In this document: piece after piece, positions 1 through 9,633 of the stretch
How the letters are laid out: each line of letters begins with the position of its first letter
How positions within the stretch are numbered: position 1 is the first letter of the stretch
Origin: Ectocarpus siliculosus
Taxonomy: Eukaryota; Sar; Phaeophyceae; Ectocarpales; Ectocarpaceae
Assembly (NCBI GenBank): GCA_000310025.1
Contig: FN649741.1
Coordinates: 7,120,983 to 7,184,982, forward strand
DNA: 64,000 bases
Direction: 5' to 3'
The notes under the pieces: model-generated
What the model saw: only the letters and a program-made list of their open reading frames with translations
Told to the model about the DNA's origin: nothing
The model's database searches: none
Position numbers and translations under genes: made by a program

Positions 1-51
1 ACGTTGCACATTAGAGGTTAAACCAACATGTGTGCTGGTATTTGCAGCGTA

Positions 52-150
52 AGTTGGTAGCAGTGGCTGGAATGGTTCTGTTGATAACCTGGCGTGTGGG
101 ACGTGGGTTCGAACCCCCCGGCGCAGTCATACGAACTGCGTTTTTTTTTT
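52..150 (+). repeat. tRNA-like SINE fragment (possible)
   Basis: A canonical pol III B-box (GGGTTCGAACCCC, 105-117) is followed 23 bases later by a run of ten T (141-150). A loose A-box-like stretch (TAGCAGTGGCTGG) lies about 40 bases upstream. I could not fold a full cloverleaf with a paired acceptor stem, so this looks like the head of a tRNA-derived SINE or a degenerate tRNA relic rather than a working tRNA gene. Confidence 0.3.
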
Positions 151-391
151 CACTATGGATGTCAACACAATGTAATGGAAAGCGATGTACGTAGTATTCC
201 GTGGGTACTGCTGCGCGATAGAGTCGACTTCACGGTCGACGAGGAAAAGGAACAGCCGACCCCTTCTCGCGATAAACAGGGGTTCGAGCACCTCTCAGAA
301 GGCAGACAGAGAACATTGAATCCTGTGTGGCTTTTCCTCCTGTAGACCTCCGGCTGATGCACCCAGATGAAGATACCGAAAGGCATATATA

Positions 392-1861
392 CCGTAAGAG
401 TCGGAGTGTTGGCACCGGGTGCGATCGTTTTTTTTAAATGTTTTTTCCTCGTGTTTTTTATCGCACCCCGGTGCCATCTCTCCCACCCCGGTGCGGAAAT
501 GCAATTAAATCTTTTCGTTTAGAATTTTCAAGGCACCCCGGTGCGATCTCTCCGACCGGTGCGATCCCCGATGAAATGCACACAGGTGTTGTATGCACGC
601 ACCCCGGTGCCATCTCCCAGTGTAGGTACCCATGCACACACACGGTCTTCTGCACACACACGCATACAGAACGGGCGCGGAGATAAGAAACGTCGAAATC
701 GGGTCGAGCCTCAATTTCTTATTTTCGCCCGAAGAACCAGCCGATGTCGGCCAATTTCTGAAAACGGATTTCTTAATTCCTTGGGGCTGTCGCATCATCC
801 TGCTGCTCTTATTTTTTTATTTCTGGCGAAGAAACCAACAACACACCAAGCCTTTTCATGCAGAGTTTTCAATCGACAGCTCGGTAGTGGCGAACATTGA
901 TTGGGATTTTCGCCCTCCTCCTGAAGTTCCTGACTCCCGTGATTTGTGGCAGTAAGGCAATACAACAGCAGTGAATACCGCAGCCCGCATCGGCGCGGGG
1001 GGCCGGGGGGCGACCCGAAAATAACCACTCTCCCCCCCTACAAAAAAAATACTACATGATGAGCTATGATAGCATAGGTATAGTGGTGGGAGCTGGCAGC
1101 ACCATGGGAGGTTTCTTATTGGACACGCTTCCTCAGCTATCCGTTGTTTCTTTTTTCTCGTGGTATTCCACGATCATGTTTCTTATTGGGACGTTTCTTA
1201 TGTCTTGGCCGAGATTGAGGTGAGTTTCTGAGCCCTTTTTCTTGTTCTTCGCATACATGTGAGCTTTTTTTTCTGAACAGAATTTTTCTTAATTGCGGGC
1301 CCGTTGTATATCTGAGCCGGAAAAAAGGCGGCGAAATACACATACAACATTCCCCGAAAAAAGTGGCGAAATAGCGCATCTGGTGGTACCAGTACACACG
1401 GTGCCAATTGGTCCCCGCTTTCGTTTCGGTCTTCTTCTACGGATACCAGTACGTACGGATAAGCACAATAGCTCCGGGTTGTGTAAGGTGGGGTAGGGTG
1501 CGGCTGGTACGTTGTTGTGTGTTTGGTTGAGTGTACGGTTGGCAACTTGCATTCCAATATAGATATGAAAACAACTGGCATCCCGCGTGAACCGCGACCA
1601 TCCAATCGTACGTAAAGGAGTGGCGCTCCGCTGACTCCGTCCCCACATGTAAAAGGTTCGGACATGTACCTCGTTCCGGCAGCTGAAAAGGAGTTCAATC
1701 TTGAATTTGGGGGTCGGAGAGATCACACCGGGTGCGATCTCACCGACCCCGGTGCGTAAATCGAATTAAATATTTTGTTCTCGGGTTTTTTATCGCATCC
1801 CGGTGCCATCTCTCCGACCGGTGCCATCTCTCCGGCCCGTGCCAACTCTCCGACTCTTACG
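392..1861. mobile_element. Candidate non-autonomous element with inverted ends and iterated 18-bp motif
   Basis: The left end (392-420) starts CCGTAAGAGTCGGAG. The right end (1833-1861) read in reverse starts CGTAAGAGTCGGAG, so about 24 bases form terminal inverted repeats. Inside each end are repeats of a unit like CCGGTGCCATCTCTCCGA (around 470, 536-556, 598, 1800-1850) and an AT-rich core containing AATTAAAT followed by a T-run and ATCGCA. No protein-coding stretch was recognised between the ends, and no target duplication was clear. A non-autonomous DNA transposon or two separate repeat copies facing each other are both possible. Confidence 0.4.
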
Positions 1862-2904
1862 ATAGTGACCTCCAGGGTGACTGGGACGACACACGCGGCA
1901 AACGAAGAACGCCACTGGCTCCGGCGGTGTGTAGTCCGAACACCGACGGGCGCGGTGCTGCGCGTGGCGCCAGTTCTGGTGGTAGCGGCCTGGCGCGTTG
2001 TCGGAATGAGGAATAGAGAGAGGACGCTAGAGAGGAATCGACTGCCAACCAACGTCCGACCAATCAGAGGCGTGGAAAGCCTGAGTCCTGAAGATCCTCT
2101 ACAATCAACGTGTCATCCGTACTGAATCCATGGCGACGTCGCAAGGCAATCGAAAAGGGTCTGACGGCAAGACCAGTGTGCAACATTTCCTACAGTGCTC
2201 CCGCGGACGGCGTATCTTCTCAGCTTGTGATGCACTTCATAAAGTGATCAACGTCGAGAAATCCGCGGGTGGCTGAGGCGGCAGAGAGAATATCCAGATA
2301 AATCTTGCTCGTGTACCTTCTTTTTACTTCTACAGTAGACGCTACACCACCAACAAGATCGCGAACGGTATGTAGGGTGGGGTTCACCAGACAGAGGCGA
2401 ATCTGGGGCGTCGCATCTGGTGCATGCTGTGGCTGTGACTGGTCACTGTGATACTCTCTGCTCGCTGCTCTCTGCGCTCTTGCAGCTTGAAGCTTGCAGC
2501 TCTGAACTTGGTTCGGAACCCTGGTGCGGTTGGTTCTCCCGTTTCCGAAGCGGCACAGGCGGAAAGACTCTGCCACTCTTCATTGCAGCAGTTGTTGTTT
2601 GAGTGCGTCAGGGGAGAAGGGAGGGGAGCGGAGAGCGAAGCCCGTTGTACAAGCAGCGTACATGTTCACCAACGAGAACTTACCATGACCACCAGAGAAG
2701 AAGAGCTGAAGGTATGGCGGCGAGAGCTGTTGTTCCACTCCCCTCCAGAAGTTTCCACAGCAACAGCACCAATCGAGGAGAGAGAGAGATCGTTAGCAAA
2801 CGGAGCAGGGCGCGTGATTCCCCATCTGCCATCGTTTGTCAACCGAGACGCCATTGTTCCATCAACTGACACGCTTCTCTTGCAACTGGACCACAACCCC
2901 ACAG
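1862..2904. other. No supported gene; 5' flank of the Vps62-like gene
   Basis: Open frames exist on both strands but none carries a recognisable motif or good splice borders. The stretch ends in a convincing acceptor (AACCCCACAG, ending at 2904) that opens the first recognised exon of the downstream gene, so it probably holds 5' exon or intron sequence of that gene. Confidence 0.4.
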
Positions 2905-5900
2905 GCCCAGCTACTGGCCTACTTCTCTCCGGTTGTGAAATTTGATGCGGGTGAAAAGCACTACCCTGTGTCCGTCGAGACGTTCATTTCCTCGTCGCTA
3001 CTGCTAAGGAGACCGAAGACACCCGGGGGTATTGAACAGACTATGGAACAGATTGATCTAGATGATGAAGAGGAGGAGGAGGAGGATGCTAGTACCAACA
3101 CAGCAGATGGCGATGGTGGGGCCGCTGCTCACGATCAGCACCAACAAGAGAGAATGCAACAGGCTTGCGGAGAATGCGGTCAGAGGCAAGGCTGGCGATT
3201 CCCTTCGAAGGGAGGATGGGTGCTAGTGTCCCTACCGTTGGGTGCCCAGAGCTGGAGTACTGCAACATTGCTAGAAGCGCAACAACGAGACAAGGGTCTC
3301 CATGAGTTCAGGTGTGGTTGCCCCTCTTGAAAAAAGTGTACGGCGCATGTTGTCCAGGAGGAATAGACAAGACCAGGTACACGTTGTTACTGTAGACGCA
3401 ACCATGCATGCCACACACACTACCAAGTGCTCTTCGAGATGAATGCTGAGCTCGAAGTCGTACACACCAGCCTCCGTCGTCCTTGTTGTCCTCGGTCCAA
3501 TCAATCATCAACAAGTTCCAAGTGGTGCTCTGGCCCACGAAGTCCAGGTCGCTGATGTCGATTGGTGCCTTCAGGGACGACTGAAGTGCCAGCGTGGTCT
3601 TGTACTCAGTGGTGTCGCCGAACCCGAGCTGGCGAAGATTAGCCTTTTCCTGCGGTTGTGAAGCGTGTACGCGTAGTCCATCACGCTGTCCGTTCTCCAG
3701 TACACCTCGAAATCGTCGGCCTTGTGGGCGGGACGGCCGTTTTTGTGTTGGTCTTTCACGTCCTCGCGGACGAGAATCTTATCGTCCACGATGATGTAGA
3801 AGACCACACAAAACGGCCGTCCGGCCTACAAGACCGACGATCTCGAGGTGTACTGGAGAACGGACAACGTGATGGATTAGGCGAACGCACCTCAGAACAG
3901 CGCGAAAAGGGTGGTCGTCGCGAATAGGCTGTCGAAGATCCGGGTTTGGCGACACCAGTGAGTACACGACGACGCTGTCGTACCTGTCGTCCTTTAAGGC
4001 ACAATTCGACATCAGCGACCTGGACTTCGGGTTTGAGGTAGCTCGACCAGCAGGTACAGCATGGCGCAGAAGTCCTCCTTTGCCGTTGTGTATCTCGCGC
4101 AAGCTGTCGTGTCGCTGGCATCCGGCTTGGGGTTGACTTACCCGTAGAGGAAGGATATCCCAATGGGTAACGCCCAAGACGACCCAAAGCTTCTTCATGC
4201 ACCCCTTGAATTTGCCCGGGCTCTTTCCGTCGAACTTTTTGAGGCCGCGAATGGTGTTGACGAGGCTGTTAGCGCTGTGACCGGTGGGGTGGATGCTGTC
4301 GCGTATGTTTACATCCCTCACCGCTTCCACGGTTACCCTGGCGATGCTGTCGCCGGTGAGATTGTTTCCGGCGCTCCCGATTCCCGACCGTTTCCACGGT
4401 ACCTTGTCTCGTATCGGGGTGTCCTCGATAGATCTTGATCGCTCCCCTCGTACCCTCTCGAAGCGGCGCAGAGGTCTCCGTACCCTCTCGAAGTAGTGTC
4501 GGGGTCGATCGACCGCTGTTGCTTCCTTTGTGCCTTACGTCGGCAGGATTATGCTCAGGATGATGCCGGAGTCTTGCCGAGCACCGCGCCTCGAACCCTC
4601 TCGAAGTGATGATGTGGCCGATGTCGTCCCTGCTGTTGCCCCTTTGAGCATTACAATCATTTTTAGGGAAGGATCACACACCAGCCCTAGCAGCGTGTCG
4701 CGACGAAGTGATGTCTACAGCGGTCTTGCTCGAACTTGCGATATTCGAGACTTCCCGATCACGGCTCCTGCTATCCTCATGCAGTGGTGTTGAGGCCGAT
4801 GTCGTCCGTGTTGTTGCTCCTATCTGAGTCATACAGCCCGCGTTTTTAAAGGATCATCCATCCGTTCAATCCTAACTGGCGGATACAACAGTCTTGCTCG
4901 AGTAGTAAACTTGAGGCTTCCCGGTCGCGGCTCCTCGTACCCTCCCGAAGTGGTGTTGAGGCCCGTTGCGTGCCCTACTCTGTTTCTTGCTGTAGTCGTA
5001 GATCGCTCGATGTGCATTGTCTGTTGCGGAGTGCGTCGTAACCCTCCCGCCCAACACGCCAGCCTGACTGCTGAAGCAGTGCTACCGAGCGCGTGGCTAC
5101 GTAGGGATGCGGGGTCAATGGTCTAACGACTACGGCATGCGCGGCTACGAGGATACCCCTACCCCCGTGCGGTCAAATACCGACACGCAAGCCCAGCAAA
5201 AGAAAGAAGCGAAGTACGGGGAGGCGTCATGGTGCCCCGTGACTGTCTTCAGGCAAGACAACGTTCCACCTCTTGGCTCGTCATCTCCTCCCATACCTAG
5301 TCGCTATCGCGCGCTGGCGGTCTCTATGACCGTACACCTGCCTTCTGTAACGTAAAACCTATCGGGAAGGGACGAGACGGGTCAGATAAAGTTCTCGACA
5401 GTTTCAACATCGAGAAGGGCAACATGCTGTTTTCCAACCAAACGGTGTAGGGGGTACACGCAGGGCGCTCTGACGACTGCATGAACTGCAGCAGATACCT
5501 TTTTTTCTCCTTGTCACGCACTCGATCACTTCAACATTGAGAAGGGCAACCAGCTCCAAACCAAACAATAATGGGGTACTGAAGGGCTGGCGACCGAATA
5601 GTATGTGTTCTTTGATTGTCCCGTGCCACGGCACTCGATAATTTCAACATGGAGAAGGGCAACCAGCTCCAACCAGCAAGTTGGGGGGCACATGAAGGAC
5701 GCCTGCGGTGACTACTTCAATTATATGCCTCTGTTGTCTCGTGCCACGCGTACTACACGGCGGTGACCGCAGGTTAGAGCCACACTCCTGCGTTTGGGGA
5801 GGCCAGGAGAGCCGGTTGTCGAAGGTGCCCTGCTACGCTTTTGCCGACCCACTCGATCCGTCCGCAATCGCACCGTTCATCAGGAGGGCTGGTGAGCTTC

Positions 5901-6303
5901 CGAGGTAGCCTTTCCACGCTGGTACGATCAACGAACCCGGCGTTATCGGATCGTTGGCAATCCCAATGGCGGTAAAACCCAACCTGTCCGTTATCGTTGT
6001 CAAACCGAACGCAATTTAAGCTTTCTGTGACAAAGTATTTGCGATCGCTGGAGAGTTGGTTCGTTCTACTATCATTCCGTACAAGAATCCACTCTGACCA
6101 CATCTACCACCGCACGCACGGGCAGCACTCGAATGGAACAGTCTTGGTTTCTAGAGGGAAAATTCTGACATGGTCGTACTGGCGTCTTGAGCCGGAAACA
6201 CACAAGCCACTTTCCTCTAGAATAACGAAAGAGATTGGGCCTTTCACCCACCACTTGCAGTCTGTGCTGTGTTCCAGTTCTGGATACACGTTGTCGAGAT
6301 CCG

Positions 6304-6343
<40 letters not shown>

Positions 6344-8573
6344 GTTTTTGTTATTGTTGTGTTTCGGGCGTATGCTGGTAGGCCGCATGGTGGCGACGGT
6401 AGCGGCTGTTGTCGGTCACTTTTCTTGCTCTTGTTTCCGCAGCGTTTGTTGTCGGTGTTTTCGTTTGCTGCTGTGCTGCCACTGCAGCTGTATTTATTGC
6501 TGTGTTCTGTTGTCGTTTCGGGTGTTGATGTCCTCACAGAAATAAACGTTCTGACGTCCATCCAGTCCCTGGTATCCTATTCTTCATAGCAAAGACAATA
6601 TATTCAGCGTCACAAGTTATCCAAAGGGAAGGTTGTGAATACGAAATACTGCACACACGTGTTCCTCTTCCACCCGGAATGCGTGCATCGCCGCTGTCGT
6701 TAACTTTCCCCTCATGTTCTCACTACTCACCACGCCCAACGACATCAAGGGGTGGGACCCGTGTACGAGTTGAAGTACGCCTTCCTCTATGGCTACAACG
6801 GGACGACTTTCGCCATTCCGGGCACCTCCGTGGGGGTACACACCGGAGACCTGGAGCACGTTACCATCCGCGTGGACGCGAAGAGAATGATGTGGGTGCT
6901 GAGTTACCGTCGTGACAGATCGTGGCTGGTAGGCAAAGATATCGACGCCCAGCCTGGAGACAGGATGACGACTCGTGTTCATCAACAGAAGGACCATGAG
7001 GGGCTGATTTCAAGCCCAAGCGTGTGGATGATTTCTGTTCTTACGCTTGAAGATATTCGGATTCCGATGAAGATTGATCATGCTCCCCCCCGTGTTTTGC
7101 GAGTAGTCCAGCGATTCGATCGGTTGTTTTCCTGCCCCCACCTTAGCATGGCACGTAACCCGGAATCGTGTATCTACATGGATTAACTCACACCGATCCG
7201 CTACAACGACTACCTATTATTACCACTATTTTTTCGTAGGTCATTGTTAATGTAGTTGCCAGAATGTGTGAGCAGGAGTTTGTTCCGGTGGACGCAGCCT
7301 GACTGCCTGCCCGAGGGCGTTGTCATGATCGTGGGTAGGGTTACCTCTCGTGGTGTGCAAACAAATATCCTTGGACCTCAGGCGCTGCCTAAAGCACCAC
7401 TACATATTTTTTGTTCGGCGGGGGGGGGGAGTTGTACACCAACCCAAACGATACTAAAATCTCATCCCTCGAAGAAGCTGTTCATCAATCCACCAATCAA
7501 CGCTGTGCGTATGACCGTTCGGTGCCTGGCATCACCCGTTAACCTTCTTATGATGCAGGATCTTGGAAGCGTTTTTCGCCGCTCATAGCACCGGCGAGGG
7601 CAAGTGGATTCCATCGAAAGAGTTCTACCGCCAGGTCAGGCCTTGAGGGGCGCTAAAAATACGGCAGTTTCGACACATTGATCTTGCTTCAAACGGCGGT
7701 ACTTGTCAGCCAGTCGGTCGCGCTCGATGTTCAGTCGCCTGCCTTACCCTCCGCCATCTGCCCCGAATGCCCGGACAAACCGGTTTCTGGACAACGCTAC
7801 TACTGCTGCTGCCGACTGCTTCTGGGAGGCGCGTGTGCTGCATATTGATGGACATCTACTGGCAGCAATCGTACCCGTCTAAACTGTGTTTTCGTACGTT
7901 CGTCTGCTGGCAAGCAACACATCTGTCTGTTGGCAGCAACAGTATGCGCGTATGCTGCATACCGATAGATTTTGTCCGTTGGTAGGAAAAATATACTGGT
8001 CTGCTGGCAGCAAAACTCACGCCGTTGGCACAACGCATCTATCTGGTTCCACCGGCAGTACTACGGAAGTAGTCGTGTTGTTGGACGACCAACTCTGCCT
8101 GACGACGGCAGAAATTGTGCACGCCCCCTCGTGTAGGTGGAGGCCTGGGAAAGAGCCGTGCACCCAGGCGTCGCTCCGGAGGCGCCAGAGTCCACGCGCG
8201 AGTTCCTCGAGATGGATTTTTCTGAACCATCTACGGTAGGGGGCGCCGGGAGTGGCGGCGGTGCTCCAGTGCCCTGCGGGGCCGCTGACGCGGTATCGCA
8301 GGGAGGTATTGGCAGCGGTGGCGGTTGCGTCGGCGGCGAGCGATTGGTAATTTATCCCGCCCGAAATGGCCACGCGAGCTACCACACCCCGAAGAGGTGA
8401 GTGACCGTATGTACTTTGCGGCGGTTCTGGGAGATGGCTCCCCGGCGGCCCTTTTTTTTAAAGTAATTTCAATGCGTGGCGTTTGTTTCCAGCGCCGACA
8501 AGATGTCCACGGCAATTTCGACGTTGCGTTTGATGTCACTCAGATCCGTCCTTCCGGCAGTCCGAGCGGCGGT
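2905..8573 (+). CDS. Vps62/DUF946-like protein, split and possibly decayed
   Basis: Three separated exons carry successive landmarks of the Vps62 (PF06101, DUF946) family. Exon a (2905 to about 3300) encodes YFSPVVKFDAGEKHYPVSVE, matching the family N-terminus (YxPvvyfHPdEkYlPSSVe); an acidic run follows. Exon b (about 6750-6928, donor GTAGGC) has YGYNG and GVHTGDLEHVTIRVD, matching H.GDWEHvtvRv with Trp replaced by Leu. Exon c (8137-8396, donor GTGAGT) ends RLVIYPARNGHASYHTP, matching the family's rPvvYxAxxxHAsYpxpG. Exons b and c join in phase 0. A fourth exon after the strong acceptor TTTGTTTCCAG (from 8493) is phase-compatible but shows no family motif. The donor of exon a and the start codon were not resolved. 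The ~3.4-kb intron between a and b is full of repeats and transposon debris. The gene may be functional with long introns or a pseudogene; the family role itself is poorly known. Confidence 0.55.
3271..4335 (-). pseudogene. Broken retrotransposon-like fragment (gag-like) in an intron
   Basis: On the minus strand around 4190-4260 the reading KFDGKSPGKFKGCMKKLWVV, followed after a frame change by DASDTTACARYTTAKEDFCA (about 4050-4125), resembles gag-like proteins of retrotransposons as I remember them. Frame changes between consecutive conserved pieces show that it is broken. A further minus-strand stretch (3271-3810) reads LMIDWTEDNKDDGG and related sequence, also with frame changes, and has no family I recognise. 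The two blocks are joined by a large palindrome. I see no LTRs. Confidence 0.5.
3538..4030. repeat. ~490-bp imperfect palindrome (inverted duplication)
   Basis: Sequence from 3538 (GAAGTCCAGGTCGCTGATG) recurs in reverse complement ending at about 4030 (GACATCAGCGACCTGGACTTC), and the match continues through both arms to a centre near 3782 with no real spacer. Both arms encode the same peptide outward: EVYWRTDSVMD on the minus strand in the left arm and EVYWRTDNVMD on the plus strand in the right arm. The arms have diverged by scattered substitutions, so this is an old inverted duplication of transposon-derived sequence. Confidence 0.8.
4440..5020. repeat. Degenerate tandem repeat, unit about 160-190 bp
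   Basis: The motif CGTACCCTCTCGAAG and variants recurs near 4448, 4479, 4597 and 4938. After the later copies the following text also repeats: GGCCGATGTCGTCC, TTGTTGC, AAGGATCA, GTCTTGCTCGA and CTTCCCG-TC-CGGCTCCT. About two and a half diverged units are visible. No coding capacity was recognised. Confidence 0.55.
5080..5175 (-). repeat. Short copy of the poly-G-bounded repeat family
   Basis: GTAGGGATGCGGGGTCAATG, followed by GTCTAACGACTACGGCATGC (5100-5142), is the same sequence that in reverse orientation starts the long copies at 20.4 and 27.4 kb. It runs into a C-rich stretch (CCCCTACCCCCG), the counterpart of the G-run. Only the terminal part of the element is present. Confidence 0.6.
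5391..5755. repeat. Three tandem copies of a ~110-130-bp unit
   Basis: Units begin at about 5392, 5519 and 5632, each with a form of CTCGAT-A-TTCAACATNGAGAAGGGCAAC followed by CAGCTCCAA/CCAACCAAA and a GGGG-ACA block. The second and third also share CGTGCCACG ends. No protein was recognised; the unit lies in the presumed large intron of the Vps62-like gene. Confidence 0.65.
6303..6343. repeat. (GTT)n microsatellite
   Basis: About 14 uninterrupted GTT units. They sit in the intron upstream of exon b of the Vps62-like gene and create spurious poly-Cys, poly-Val or poly-Thr reading frames. Confidence 0.95.
7766..8045. repeat. Degenerate CTGCTGGCAGCAA repeats
   Basis: Variants of TCTGCTGGCAGCAA occur near 7855, 7903, 7927, 8000 and 8028, interleaved with repeats of GTGCTGCATA-TGATAG (7830, 7950). 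The core is itself nearly palindromic. No gene is recognised here; it lies in the intron before exon c of the Vps62-like gene. Confidence 0.45.
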
Positions 8574-9300
8574 GAAAGTGCTTGTGGGAAGGCATGTTAG
8601 TTGGCTTGTATTTCTGAGCCTGCTGGCGCAGGGAACAGAACTATGTAAACTATTTAAACGCATCGCAAAAGGTGCCGGTGGGCAATCTAGAGCATTGGAA
8701 TCATGACGAGCTTGTACGCGGTTGCACCCGGGCCTGTTGTTGGAACTCCAGGCATTAGCTTTCGGCGTTAGTTTCTCAAGGCAATGGCTGAATCCCTTGC
8801 TCTCGATGGTTTGCAATATCACCCAGCCTTTGACTCGCCACTGATAGTTTTCGGGGGAACCCCAAGATAGCCGGTTCACTGTTCGGGGTCCCCAACAGTA
8901 AATATTGTTTTTTATTATTGTAGTGATCGAGAGCTGGCCCGCGCGCCTCTCTCTCTCTCACTCTAATCTTCTACTATCAAAACCAGGCCCTGGGGTCAGC
9001 CTGTATTAACGACATCATCAACAATATCTTGCATCTCATCGTTCTGAGGGTCACCGAGTTGCGTAACAGCACTCAGCAGTGTTCCACCTCTCGCATACAG
9101 CAGGTTGTCTTGCTTCTGAGCGAGCACCTGCGGTAAGCTTTCCAAAGCGGTCAAGCCCGACGCAATACCGCCGCAAGTATATCACCAAGACCTAGTACCC
9201 AGTCCCTCTGCAAAAAGAAAATGTCGCAAAAATGTTTGTCAGCCATTGGTCGGGGTGCTACAGTCCCTCCAAAGAATCTGAGCTCCTTGCCAGACAAAGG
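8574..9300. other. No supported gene
   Basis: A 57-codon open stretch on the minus strand (about 8996-9180) has protein-like composition, but a stop codon precedes it with no splice acceptor between, so it cannot be attached to an upstream exon. Otherwise I see only a short CT-repeat (8946-8962). Confidence 0.4.
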
Positions 9301-9301
9301 G

Positions 9302-9370
9302 TGACTTGGCTTCAGTATGAAAAGTGTCCCCAAAACACGTGGGAACACTTTTCATACTGAAGCCAAGTCA
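9302..9370. repeat. Near-perfect hairpin, 29-bp stem and 10-base loop
   Basis: Left arm 9302-9330 (TGACTTGGCTTCAGTATGAA...) is the exact reverse complement of the right arm 9341-9370 apart from one extra A. The loop is CAAAACACGT. The stem is long and almost unmutated, unlike the surrounding degenerate repeats. Confidence 0.9.
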
Positions 9371-9633
9371 GCCAATTTTTCTAGTACCAGGCGATGTACA
9401 GTTTTACGATCTAGGGGACACGTGGTTGGGAGATGTGTACAGCAAGTCAGAGGCCCAGGAGAGGCATCGCACAGCATGTCACACAGCGTACCACCTCAGC
9501 CAGAGCAAAATAGACCCAAGGGTTCCTACGTGCGTGCACACAGCGGAGCCTAGGGTGACTACAGTGAGTGATGTAAGCAGGCATTTGAGTGCTGTGTCCC
9601 CAAAGTGTCCCCATTTGGGCTTCCGTACTAGGA

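Noticed and set aside
8996-9180. 57-codon minus-strand stretch with protein-like composition
   Set aside because: A stop precedes it with no acceptor site between, so it has no way to be joined to an upstream exon.
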